Assembly: GCF_017086365.1 (NCBI RefSeq)
Contig: NZ_CP070969.1
Coordinates: forward strand, 620,001-684,000
Length of the DNA stretch: 64,000 nucleotides
Direction: 5' to 3'
From: Paenibacillus tianjinensis
Lineage (GTDB): Bacteria > Bacillota > Bacilli > Paenibacillales > Paenibacillaceae
Each line of letters opens with the position of its first letter. Position 1 is the first letter of the stretch. Below the pieces are notes generated by a model, which worked only from the letters and a program-made list of their open reading frames with translations, was not told the origin of the DNA and did no database searches. This document shows positions 46,572 to 54,777 of the stretch, in pieces. The translations under genes were made by a program, and so were the position numbers.

Positions 46572-46895
46572 ATGATAAAGATAAATAATGCCAGAAAGCT
46601 GTATACCGATCAGTTAACCATACGACCGCTGTATATTGAAATTACCAAGGCAGGCTTTACTTCTCTAATTGGACCGAACACCGTTAGACAGCTGGCGGGA
46701 TTTGAGCGTTTTCCTTATTCAAAGGGCAGATTAACGAATGAAGATGAGGCTATTATCTCAAAATATATCGACTTTCTGGATCTGCCGGATCTGGAACACC
46801 GGTATCTGGATGAGTTGTCGGGCGGCCAGAGGCAAAGAGCAAACGTTGCCATGGTTTTGTGCCAGGAGACGGAATATGTCCTGCTTGAAGAGTAA
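46572..46895 (+). pseudogene. Siderophore-type ABC ATPase lacking Walker A
   Basis: The N-terminus (MIKINNARKLYTDQLTI) and LIGPN are those of an iron-siderophore importer ATPase (YclP/FepC-like), but the sequence jumps from LIGPN straight to TVRQLAGFERFPYSKG. This deletes the GAGKST loop and about 60-70 residues. The signature LDELSGGQRQRANVAMVL is intact, but Walker B is cut off at YVLLEE by a stop. It cannot bind ATP normally. RBS-like GAAAGAGG precedes the ATG. No permease or binding protein is nearby. Confidence 0.85.
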
Positions 46896-47115
46896 GGCGT
46901 TTCAGGTGTTGTTTGACTCTATGGACATTGCACGTATGCCTGAGTTTGAAGATATTGGGAAGAAAGCTCTCCGTTCTATATGAACGTCTCTATTTGCAAG
47001 AAGATGGTACGCAGCTTGCTAATGCTTTTACTGCTCCTTCTGTTCTCTCGGATAGACGGCGAAATCTAAACATACACATACTTTACATTTGGACTGTCCA
47101 GGCGACAGTCTTTTT
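46896..47115 (+). other. Gene debris ending in a terminator
   Basis: A short frame after the broken ATPase (LFDSMDIARMPEFEDIGKKA) looks protein-derived but is unrecognised. GACTGTC / GACAGTC with TTTTT at 47092-47115 is a good terminator isolating the defence operon that follows. Confidence 0.5.
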
Positions 47116-47200
47116 CTTACGTCTATGATTGGAAGGGATACATTCCCATTTTGTCGAATAACCATACATATTGTAAATCTAGATGATTCGAGGTTGTGCT

Positions 47201-47896
47201 ATGTTTAAAGCGCTATGGTCTCTCTTCAAGAAGCCAGATACGGAGCCACCCCAGCCTGTGCGTAAAGCACCAACTACCAAGGCGAAGCCAAAGGTCGCCC
47301 CCACAAGGATCGGGGAGCTGGGCGAGCATAAAATTAATATCCAACTAGACCAGCTACCTAAGGAATGTAAATCTTTAAGTGATCTGTTGCTCCCTAATCC
47401 GAAGTCTCTTACAGGCTACGCTCAGATTGATCATGTTGTTATTTCCCCGTATTGCGTATTCGTCATTGAAACCAAAAACTACAATGGAGAAATAAAAGGT
47501 GGGCGAACGGATCAACAATGGTCAGTTAGCAACCGTTACAAGTTGTATAATCCGCTAAAGCAAAACTATGGGCATATTAAGGCCGTTGAGAGCCTTCTAA
47601 AGGGTATTCCTAAAGTGAAATTTGTATCGATTATTTCATTTACAATGAGATGCCGCTTTAGCATAGATCCAGAGCTGCGGCAAATTAAATCCGACGAGCT
47701 TGTCATTTATGATGTGGAGTTGAGTGAATTTATCTCTAGAAAACTACTTCGACTAAAGTCGGAGAGCCCAGAGCAATTATTTTCTCAAGTGCAGGTTCAG
47801 TCTATTTATGATCAACTGACTCAAGTTAACATTACAAATTCAGAAATCCGCAAGCTCCATATAGAGAAGATTACATCGACTACTAAAAATCGTTAA
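47201..47896 (+). CDS. NERD-domain protein, first gene of an McrBC-like operon
   Basis: A 231-residue protein starting MFKALWSLFKKP, with GAGG 8 bases before the ATG. The NERD nuclease-related domain is at about 35-150: GELGEHKINIQL, then AQIDHVVISPYCVFVIETKNYNGEI, which contains the D...ExK-type residues (IDHVV, VIETK). The basic N-terminus lacks a clear membrane segment. NERD domains are predicted endonucleases of the PD-(D/E)XK group. It lies 17 bases before the McrB-like gene. NERD next to McrBC suggests an additional effector or end-processing nuclease, which is an inference. Confidence 0.8.
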   Translation: MFKALWSLFKKPDTEPPQPVRKAPTTKAKPKVAPTRIGELGEHKINIQLDQLPKECKSLSDLLLPNPKSLTGYAQIDHVVISPYCVFVIETKNYNGEIKGGRTDQQWSVSNRYKLYNPLKQNYGHIKAVESLLKGIPKVKFVSIISFTMRCRFSIDPELRQIKSDELVIYDVELSEFISRKLLRLKSESPEQLFSQVQVQSIYDQLTQVNITNSEIRKLHIEKITSTTKNR

Positions 47897-47913
47897 CCAC
47901 CTTGGAGGACTCC

Positions 47914-50148
47914 ATGCCATTACCAGAAGCAATCACACAGATTTTCAAGCGTAAGCAAAAATCCTATAAAATGGTCCTGATTTTATCCTTAATAGAAGAG
48001 TTAAGAGCCACTAGTCAAGATCGTGTCTCGTACGACCGAGTGAAGGAGCGATTCCTTAGCTATTTCTTAGCTGAACAAGAAAGAGGACACCGGGTAGATC
48101 AGCCACCGGGGCGAGAGCTATGGAAGGATGCCCCGAAAAGCCAGTTGAAGGATATCATTAACAGTCCGGTTAATGCCTTATCACATATTCTGTTTGTTAA
48201 TTCAGAAGATAACACCATAGGTTTTCATAGCCAGATCCAAAGACAGCTAGGGGAAGAGGAGCTTTTCCAATTAGAGAGACTGGCCAATGATGAACTCCAG
48301 TCTTACAATGCTGCTTTGCAGCATTTCTCTTTGCAAGGTTATCTGGAGAAGGTCATGGCGGAGTATAGTTCTGCCAAAAAAGAAACCTTCGCAGAGCATG
48401 CATTAGGTACGTTATTTCGTAAGACACTTCCTTCCGAGCTTAAAGCATTACCTTTCATAGATGAGCAATACAAAGTTCAAGGCTCGGTTGGTCAAGGCAA
48501 TTGGGCAACGGTTCCTTGGCTGGCTATCCTGGATAAACGAATAACAGAAACGACTCAGCATGGGGAATATGTTGTGTATCTGTTTGCTGAAGATATGAGC
48601 GCGGTGTATCTTACGTTTAACCAAGGGGTGACGGTGCCTATCCAAGAGAAGGGACGTAGAGAGGGCTATGTTTTTCTACGAAGTCGGACACAAGAGATTC
48701 GAGAGCTTCTTAAGCTTACTAATATGAATAAAGATGAGAATATTCGTCTGGTGAATAGTGGTCTAGGACAAGACTATCAGGTATCTACTGTAGCTTATAT
48801 TAAGTATGAGCGAGGAAGTGTACCGAACGATGAGCAGCTTATTCAAGACCTTGTGAATGTGATAGAAGATTACCGTTTATATGTGGAAACAGTGACTTCT
48901 ACGGATGAAGAAGCCAACAACGAGGAAGTGGAAACTTTGCCACAAACAGCCGAACCTCTGAAGGACGAGCAAGTAATCGGCATCCTCCACCAAATCCAAG
49001 CCCACATCCGCCGTCAAGGCTTCTTTTTCCCTGAGCATCTTATCGAAAATTTCTACCTCTCGCTAAAAGCTAAGCCTTTTGTCATTCTGGCAGGCATCTC
49101 GGGCACAGGGAAGACGCGGCTGGTGAAGCTGTTTTCGGAGGCGCTTGGGGCGACGCGGGATAATGGGCAGTTTAGCTTGATTCCGGTAAGGCCGGATTGG
49201 AGTGATCCAGCGGATCTGCTGGGGTATAAGGATCTTTCGGGCAGGTTCCAGCCGGGTCCGATTACGAAGGTGTTAGTGGATGCGCGGCAGCCGGAGAATC
49301 GGCATAAGCTTTATTTTATCTGCCTGGATGAGATGAATTTGGCCCGGGTGGAGCATTATTTCAGTGATATGTTAAGTGTGCTGGAGACGCAGGAATGGCG
49401 GGAGGGGGCGATTCAGACGCAGGACCTTATCTCTCCTACCTTGCTGGATACGCCTGAGGATCAAGAAACCTATGGTGGCCTTGGCATCCCGGAGAATGTG
49501 TTCCTGATCGGGACGGTGAATATGGACGAGACGACGCATCCTTTTAGCAAAAAAGTGCTCGACCGCGCCAACACCCTGGAGTTCAATTACATCAATCTGC
49601 AGCAGTACCCGCAAGAGATTGGGCAGGAGTCGGGTGATCCCGCTGAGCTTACGGAGCTGAATCATCTGTTTGTCCGCTCGGATTATCTGCAGCTGGTAGA
49701 CGCCTATGATACTCACAAGGAGCTTGTTGTCCGGACGACGGAGAGACTGGTTAAGATTAATACGCTGCTTGAGGACATTCATGCTCATGTAGGCTTCCGG
49801 GTACGGGATGCGATTTGCTTTTATATGATTTATAACGATCGTTATGGCCTGATGGACGAAGAAGAGGCGTTTGACTGGCAGCTGCTGCAAAAGATTCTGC
49901 CGCGCATTCAAGGTAGTCATTCCTCCGTGCGCCGGGTTCTGCTCAGCCTGATTGAGAATACGATCGGTAACGGTGCCGAATTAGCGGTAAATGTGCAGGA
50001 GCTTATGGATGATGCCTCCCCGCTGTATATGAAATGGGCTTCCGGGAAAGTTCCGCCTGTGGCCAAGCATCCGCAAAGTGCGCGTAAATTAGCTTTTATG
50101 CTGAGGAGGCTGGAGGAAGATGGATTCACCTCATTCTGGCTCTCTTAA
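47914..50148 (+). CDS. McrB-like AAA+ GTPase with MrcB_N (DUF3578-like) domain
   Basis: A 744-residue protein. The start at 47914 (MPLPEAITQIFK) is chosen because GGAGG lies 5 bases upstream; an in-frame TTG at 47902 is less likely. A helical N-terminus is followed by a DUF3578/MrcB_N-like domain (about 165-300: QGNWATVPWLAILDKR, then VVYLFAEDMSAVYLTFNQG), which reads DNA features. The AAA+ motor comes next: Walker A AGISGTGKTRLVK near 393, Walker B YFICLDEMNLARVEHYFSD near 468, and the McrB-type GTVNMDETTHPFSKKVLDR near 536. It is the motor and specificity subunit of Type IV-like restriction. The nuclease gene overlaps its end by 29 bases. Confidence 0.88.
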   Translation: MPLPEAITQIFKRKQKSYKMVLILSLIEELRATSQDRVSYDRVKERFLSYFLAEQERGHRVDQPPGRELWKDAPKSQLKDIINSPVNALSHILFVNSEDNTIGFHSQIQRQLGEEELFQLERLANDELQSYNAALQHFSLQGYLEKVMAEYSSAKKETFAEHALGTLFRKTLPSELKALPFIDEQYKVQGSVGQGNWATVPWLAILDKRITETTQHGEYVVYLFAEDMSAVYLTFNQGVTVPIQEKGRREGYVFLRSRTQEIRELLKLTNMNKDENIRLVNSGLGQDYQVSTVAYIKYERGSVPNDEQLIQDLVNVIEDYRLYVETVTSTDEEANNEEVETLPQTAEPLKDEQVIGILHQIQAHIRRQGFFFPEHLIENFYLSLKAKPFVILAGISGTGKTRLVKLFSEALGATRDNGQFSLIPVRPDWSDPADLLGYKDLSGRFQPGPITKVLVDARQPENRHKLYFICLDEMNLARVEHYFSDMLSVLETQEWREGAIQTQDLISPTLLDTPEDQETYGGLGIPENVFLIGTVNMDETTHPFSKKVLDRANTLEFNYINLQQYPQEIGQESGDPAELTELNHLFVRSDYLQLVDAYDTHKELVVRTTERLVKINTLLEDIHAHVGFRVRDAICFYMIYNDRYGLMDEEEAFDWQLLQKILPRIQGSHSSVRRVLLSLIENTIGNGAELAVNVQELMDDASPLYMKWASGKVPPVAKHPQSARKLAFMLRRLEEDGFTSFWLS

Positions 50149-52534
50149 TCAGGCGGTGGAATTGCTCCGTATTGAGACGGAGCTATTTACGCTTTATGTG
50201 TCAGGAAGGCCCTTTCATCCTACGGTGGAGACGCTGCAGCTTCATCGTTCTGCCGATCAGGAGTGGGTGAATGCACAGCTTGGGCTTGTGTGCTCTGAGC
50301 GGCTTGGGGATGTGCAGATCAAGGTTTTTTCGCCGGAGACTTACGGGCTGGTGGATTGGCAGCCGAGGGAGGAGGTCTTTCCATGCTTTTATGAGACTCA
50401 GTCGTATGAATTGGTGATTGAGAGCAAGACGGGGGCTAAGCTTTCTTTTTACCATGATAATGTGCTGCTGCGGCAGGCGGTTAAGCCTCTAGGCGAATCG
50501 CTTCTCGCGGGTGTGCTGAACTTTGGCAATGAGGTTGGTCTGACGGAATGGGAGATCCGGAGTGAGGGGCAGCAGCTGCTGCGGGTGGAGATGGAGATTT
50601 TTCCGTCGAAGATGGATTACAAGCTGGATTACCAGAACATTCTGAATGAAGTGAATGCACAAATTTATAATCTGGCATTCGACTTCCTACGCCGAACCTA
50701 CCAGCTAACAGGCCTGCGGGAGACGCAGCATCAGAGCCTGACGGAGTTTTTTACGATACTACAATATATCTTTAGACAGCTTCTCGATGCCGTTGAGCGG
50801 ATCAACAAAAATCCTAATTATGCGCTGCTCCAGGACCGCCGGCTGGTGGATGCCAATCGGGTCAAAAAGGCCGGAAGGGAGAACATCCGTGAGCTGGCGA
50901 AGCATCCGGAACGGTTAAGGGAAGACATGAACCATGGATTCATCACCATTGGCAATCGGAGCTACGCAGCCACACATCTAATGGAGACGCGGAAGCGCCT
51001 CGCCTATGATACGAACGAGAACCGGTTCATCCGCTGGATGCTGGAACGTATTCATGGCAAGCTGAAGGCCCTCAAAACCCGCTGGAAGACGAAAAGCCGG
51101 ACCGCAGATCCTCTGCTGATCAAAAGGCTGGATACGATGCTTACGCAAATTGAGCGGGTGCTTAAGATGGATTTTTTGCGTGAGGCTGGGGTGCTCAAGC
51201 AGATGTCGGTTACGCTGGTGCTGCAGATGGCGCCCGGGTACCGTGAGGTCTATCGATGTTATCTCATGCTGCTCAAAGGTCTGTCTATCCAAAGCGATCT
51301 GTTCCGCCTATCCATGAAGGATGTCGCTCAGCTCTATGAATATTGGTGTTTCCTGAAGCTCAATCAGCTGCTGGGGCAGAAGTACAAGCTGGTAAAGCAG
51401 GATATTATTAAGGTGAACCGGAACGGGATTTTTGTGACGCTGGACCGCTCGCAGAGCGCAAAGATGGTCTATGAGAACCCGTTGAACGGGGAGCAATTCA
51501 TCCTGTACTACAATGCGATTCCTGGGACGGACAAGACGCCAACGCTGAGTCAGCGCCCGGATAATGTGCTAACCCTGAAGAAAAAGGATGCTGGACAGAT
51601 CAAAGAGTATAAGTATGTTTTTGATGCTAAATATCGCTTAAATCCTGCGTACGAAGGTACTCCTTACCAAGGAAAGTACGGGCAGCCTGGGCCGGAAGAG
51701 GACGACATTAATACGATGCACCGTTATCGGGATGCGATTGTGTATCAGGAGAAAGGCTCCGGGGAATACGAGCGTAGCATGTTTGGAGCGTATGTGTTGT
51801 TTCCCTATCCTGACGAGGAGCGGTTCAAGGACCACCGTTTCTATAAAAGCATTGAGCTGCTGAACATTGGTGCCCTGCCGTTTCTGCCGAATGCCACAAG
51901 CCTGGTGGAGCAATTCCTAGATGAGATTATCCGGGACAGTCCGGAAAAAGCTTACGAGCGATCCACGCGTCCACGCGGCACGAGAGAATATTATGCTGAT
52001 CAGCTTGCGGGCAAAAATGTACTGATCGGTTCTGTCCGGGGGCCGGAGCAGGTGGGGGTGGCGGTTCGGAAAGCTTTTTACCATATGCCGTTAAAGAACC
52101 TTGCCAGTCAGAAGAGCCTTACCCAAATCGAATATGTGGCGATGTGCCAATCCCGTAAAAAGTTCATTGATCCTGCAAAAACAGGCATTCACTGGGTAGG
52201 AAAGGTAGCGGATTGGAAGGTGCTGCGGCGTAAGGAAATTACGGAAGTCCCTTGTCGGCCGGGTACGGAGGAGGATCTGTATGTGCGTTTTACGGTTGAG
52301 GAATGGAAGCAATTGGCCGCTCCTATTGCGCTTGGCGGACAAGGGATTTATACGGTGCTCTACACCAGTAAGTACATCCTGGACCGGGCTTTGGAGCTTG
52401 CCGAGCTCCGTCTGGAAACAGAGGAAGCACTGCGGGAATGGCGGGAGAAGCGCCGCAAGGGCAGAGTGCAGGTGAAGCTGGATCATGAGGAGTATGTGGA
52501 TTTGGGGAGTGTTGTGGAGGTTAGGAATATATAG
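50120..52534 (+). CDS. McrC-like nuclease (DUF2357 / PD-(D/E)XK)
   Basis: An 804-residue protein translated with 29 bases overlapping the McrB-like gene; GGAGGAAG stands just before its ATG. The N-terminal 250 residues are beta-rich; a DUF2357 helical region covers about 170-420 (NYALLQDRRLVDANRVKKAG). The nuclease core has RPDNVLTL and YVFDAKYRLNP near residue 500, i.e. the D...DxK-type motif of PD-(D/E)XK nucleases. It is far larger than E. coli McrC (348 residues) and has about 300 extra residues after the nuclease motif. With the McrB-like motor it should cut modified or otherwise marked DNA; the target is unknown. Confidence 0.85.
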   Translation: MDSPHSGSLNQAVELLRIETELFTLYVSGRPFHPTVETLQLHRSADQEWVNAQLGLVCSERLGDVQIKVFSPETYGLVDWQPREEVFPCFYETQSYELVIESKTGAKLSFYHDNVLLRQAVKPLGESLLAGVLNFGNEVGLTEWEIRSEGQQLLRVEMEIFPSKMDYKLDYQNILNEVNAQIYNLAFDFLRRTYQLTGLRETQHQSLTEFFTILQYIFRQLLDAVERINKNPNYALLQDRRLVDANRVKKAGRENIRELAKHPERLREDMNHGFITIGNRSYAATHLMETRKRLAYDTNENRFIRWMLERIHGKLKALKTRWKTKSRTADPLLIKRLDTMLTQIERVLKMDFLREAGVLKQMSVTLVLQMAPGYREVYRCYLMLLKGLSIQSDLFRLSMKDVAQLYEYWCFLKLNQLLGQKYKLVKQDIIKVNRNGIFVTLDRSQSAKMVYENPLNGEQFILYYNAIPGTDKTPTLSQRPDNVLTLKKKDAGQIKEYKYVFDAKYRLNPAYEGTPYQGKYGQPGPEEDDINTMHRYRDAIVYQEKGSGEYERSMFGAYVLFPYPDEERFKDHRFYKSIELLNIGALPFLPNATSLVEQFLDEIIRDSPEKAYERSTRPRGTREYYADQLAGKNVLIGSVRGPEQVGVAVRKAFYHMPLKNLASQKSLTQIEYVAMCQSRKKFIDPAKTGIHWVGKVADWKVLRRKEITEVPCRPGTEEDLYVRFTVEEWKQLAAPIALGGQGIYTVLYTSKYILDRALELAELRLETEEALREWREKRRKGRVQVKLDHEEYVDLGSVVEVRNI

Positions 52535-52594
52535 TTTGATATAGAGTGAAGTATATAGAATGAAGAAAGTGTGAGAGTATGGCTATGCTATGAG

Positions 52595-52622
52595 TTGTAA
52601 AACATTGTCATCATGGTATAAT
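52595..52622 (+). promoter_or_regulatory. Promoter of the antisense RNA (copy 2)
   Basis: TTGTAA (52595-52600) and TATAAT (52617-52622), 16-base spacer. Confidence 0.65.
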
Positions 52623-52628
52623 GAACTC

Positions 52629-52769
52629 AGAAACAGCGTACAATGGCAAAGAGAGCCGTGCTGGACACACGACTCTCTGCGCAATAGCCGCTTTTAAGGG
52701 CGGAGGCTTTAAAAGGTTATCCATCGAAATAGGACCGCTACCTTTGACCGGGGCGGTCTATTTCTTTTT
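52629..52769 (+). ncRNA. Antisense RNA of the holin-like toxin locus (copy 2)
   Basis: Same architecture as at 34.3 kb: GAGAGCCGTG / CACGACTCTC hairpin, the conserved GCAATAGCCGCTTTTAAGGG stem-loop, and a terminator (AAATAGGACCGC / GCGGTCTATTT, then CTTTTT) at 52727-52769. It overlaps the last codons of the toxin on the opposite strand. Confidence 0.75.
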
Positions 52770-52841
52770 GTGGAAGGATAGAATCAACACAACCAGAGTC
52801 GCGAACGAAATCATTAGCGTCAATGCTTGGTATACCTCCAC
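52758..52841 (-). CDS. Holin-like type I toxin (copy 2)
   Basis: A 27-residue peptide beginning (GTG)EVYQALTLMISFATLVVL and ending SFHKKK, one membrane helix with a Lys tail, closely matching copy 1. GTG at 52841 is preferred because GGGAGG is 8 bases upstream, as in copy 1; an in-frame ATG two codons earlier is too close to the site. The site is sequestered by CTCCC-GGAA-GGGAG (52851-52864). TGG-TATAAT (TATAAT at 52911-52906 on the minus strand) is an extended -10 promoter. The locus is directly downstream of the McrBC-like operon. Confidence 0.85.
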   Translation of the reverse strand: MEVYQALTLMISFATLVVLILSFHKKK

Positions 52842-52968
52842 AGGCATCACCTCCCTTCCGGGAGATTAGCCGACCGCCCATATAAGCCTTTCTATTGCTT
52901 CTGCGATTATACCATGAATGGAAAATATTGAATACTTGGTGATTCGTGATAATTCCCTCAAAAAGACG

Positions 52969-53001
52969 TTTCGGCTGAGTCGGCTGTACGTCTTTTTCGT
53001 T
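52969..53001. terminator. Bidirectional terminator downstream of toxin copy 2
   Basis: AAAAGACGT and ACGTCTTTT arms with an 8-base loop region and flanking A/T runs. Confidence 0.6.
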
Positions 53002-53165
53002 TTTATTCTATTTGCATACCCTTGCCATGAGCATCTTGCAAGCAGGTAATTGCAGAGAAGCTATAGAACTATGTCTCTGGAATATTTGGGAATTATGTAC
53101 CATGTATACAGATGATTGCGAACATTACCATGATTACTTTTTGAATGTTGAAAGGAAGTGACCCA

Positions 53166-53966
53166 ATGGACCCAAAGGCCAAAAAAATCCTAATGAACAC
53201 CTTCTGGACTTCAGCCGGTTGGAAGAGTAGTCCGGATGCTTTTGTCGGCGAGAATTTCGACTATGCCAAAAGCAAAGGGCTGATGTTCGATCCTGTGACC
53301 ATTACTCATGACGAGATCATCCGTCGGCTGCATGAACTGCATCAGACGATTACCAAGGAGCGGGTAGCTGCCGCGTTCCTGCACAGTTTGTCGACGAAAA
53401 AAGTCCATTTGCGGAGTGCCCTTTCAAGCTGGGCCCTGACTTCCGGTTTACCTGTGCATACCTATGAGCAGCGTAGTTCAGTCCGGGCAAATTACAGCAG
53501 CTGCGGGGATTGTAATTTTCACGGATTGATGTCAGACCGGGATTATATAAATGAGGATTTGAATGTGCTGAATTTCGAACGGGTCAAATGGGGCGGGATT
53601 CGACTGAACTGGCTTTTATATTGCTGGCTGGATCTCGAATTATTCAGTAAAGAAGAAGACCTTTTTGAGATTACTACTGAGGATGCTGCCATACTCTCCA
53701 GAATGCTTGAAGCGGTTCGGGATTGTGCGGACCATGAGAGTGCACGGATGCTGGAGAAGCGGTGGAAGGACGTCCTTCCCTCCAGTAAGAATGAACGGGA
53801 TGTGACGATGGAAATCTGGGGATATGCCGGACTACTGGTACCCGGTGATACACCCCGCAAGGGTAGAGGCGGGAGCTCCGATTTTCGCTCTATGGCGGAG
53901 TGGCAGGGGGATGACGGCTATTCTCAGGAAGCGCTGGAGTTTTATTTTGGTGCATTTTGTGAATAA
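53166..53966 (+). CDS. Protein of unknown function (266 aa)
   Basis: A 266-residue cytoplasmic protein starting MDPKAKKILMNTFWTSAGWK, with AAAGGAAG 8 bases before the ATG. A single CxxC occurs in the middle (YSSCGDCNFHG). The sequence is rich in Trp and acidic residues, with helical C-terminal stretches (DAAILSRMLEAVRDCAD). No signal peptide, membrane helix or known catalytic motif. I do not recognise a family. It stands alone between the toxin locus terminator and another unknown gene 62 bases downstream, which may be cotranscribed. Confidence 0.75.
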   Translation: MDPKAKKILMNTFWTSAGWKSSPDAFVGENFDYAKSKGLMFDPVTITHDEIIRRLHELHQTITKERVAAAFLHSLSTKKVHLRSALSSWALTSGLPVHTYEQRSSVRANYSSCGDCNFHGLMSDRDYINEDLNVLNFERVKWGGIRLNWLLYCWLDLELFSKEEDLFEITTEDAAILSRMLEAVRDCADHESARMLEKRWKDVLPSSKNERDVTMEIWGYAGLLVPGDTPRKGRGGSSDFRSMAEWQGDDGYSQEALEFYFGAFCE

Positions 53967-54028
53967 GAAAACGAATTAATCCCGGAACAAGCACATTCAA
54001 AATTAAGGTTACGAGGTGGTGAATTCCT

Positions 54029-54646
54029 ATGAGAAACATTGTTCAAGATACCCAGTTCCTCAGCCAGAGAGCTGAAGAACTGCTATACTTCCAGGATCAA
54101 TTCCATGTTCCCGATGAAACTGAGACAAGCTGTTCCCCATCTGGGAAGTTCAAGCTTGAAATTCATCATTATTATCATAAAGACGGAATTAGAATATATA
54201 CGTATACCAAAGGAATCGTTACGGATATTGAGGATAACCTCATCGACATCATATACAGAAACTACGATCCTTTTGTTTTCAGTTGGGCTGAGGTACAGGG
54301 GAAGGAATATTTGCTCTGTGGGCTCGACTATCAAGGATACACCATTGTTGATTTATTTGGTAAAGAAACCAAGCATTACGTGCCTGAAGCAGCATATAAA
54401 GGTCACGGCTTTTGCTGGGCGGAGATTATTTGTTTTGAACAGAAAAAGCTCTTAGTGGTAGATGGTTGCTACTGGGCGGCTCCTTATGAGCTTGTCTTCT
54501 ACGATTTCTCTAACCCGCTAAGCCTTCCATACAAGGAGTTATTTCGTGTAGAGGTCGATAGCATCACCAATTGGAATCATTGGAGAGAGGCTCATAGAGT
54601 TACCTATGTGGATGAGGAAGAGAACGAGAAGGTATTTGTTTTTTAA
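54029..54646 (+). CDS. Protein of unknown function (205 aa)
   Basis: A 205-residue protein beginning MRNIVQDTQFLSQRAEELLY, with GAGGTGG 9 bases before the ATG. It is beta-strand rich with repeated WxxV/I edge patterns (FVFSWAEVQGKEYLLCGLDY, then GFCWAEIICFEQKKLLVVDG), suggesting a small beta-propeller or WD-like blade protein. No catalytic motif or signal. It may share a message with the preceding unknown gene. A hairpin without T run follows at 54685-54712. Confidence 0.7.
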   Translation: MRNIVQDTQFLSQRAEELLYFQDQFHVPDETETSCSPSGKFKLEIHHYYHKDGIRIYTYTKGIVTDIEDNLIDIIYRNYDPFVFSWAEVQGKEYLLCGLDYQGYTIVDLFGKETKHYVPEAAYKGHGFCWAEIICFEQKKLLVVDGCYWAAPYELVFYDFSNPLSLPYKELFRVEVDSITNWNHWREAHRVTYVDEEENEKVFVF

Positions 54647-54684
54647 TGAAAAATGCGTGTGTCCACTATACCTTTTACCTATAA

Positions 54685-54712
54685 CCAGATATCACTTTTA
54701 AGTGTTATCTGG
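54685..54712 (+). terminator. Hairpin upstream of the MetE-like gene
   Basis: CCAGATATCACTT pairs with AAGTGTTATCTGG (one mismatch). There is no T run. It is too short to be an S-box (SAM) riboswitch. Confidence 0.45.
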
Positions 54713-54777
54713 ATGATATTCCTCCATGCTAGAATCTAAGCAATAGCAAGAATGCGATAGATTGAGGAGGAATTGTT

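Noticed and set aside
52621..52869. Plus-strand frame of 82 codons across toxin copy 2
   Set aside because: It overlaps the antisense RNA and the toxin on the other strand; it arises from structured non-coding sequence.
54647..54777. Possible S-box (SAM) riboswitch before the MetE-like gene
   Set aside because: Only one simple hairpin is present; the four-way junction and terminator of an S-box are absent.
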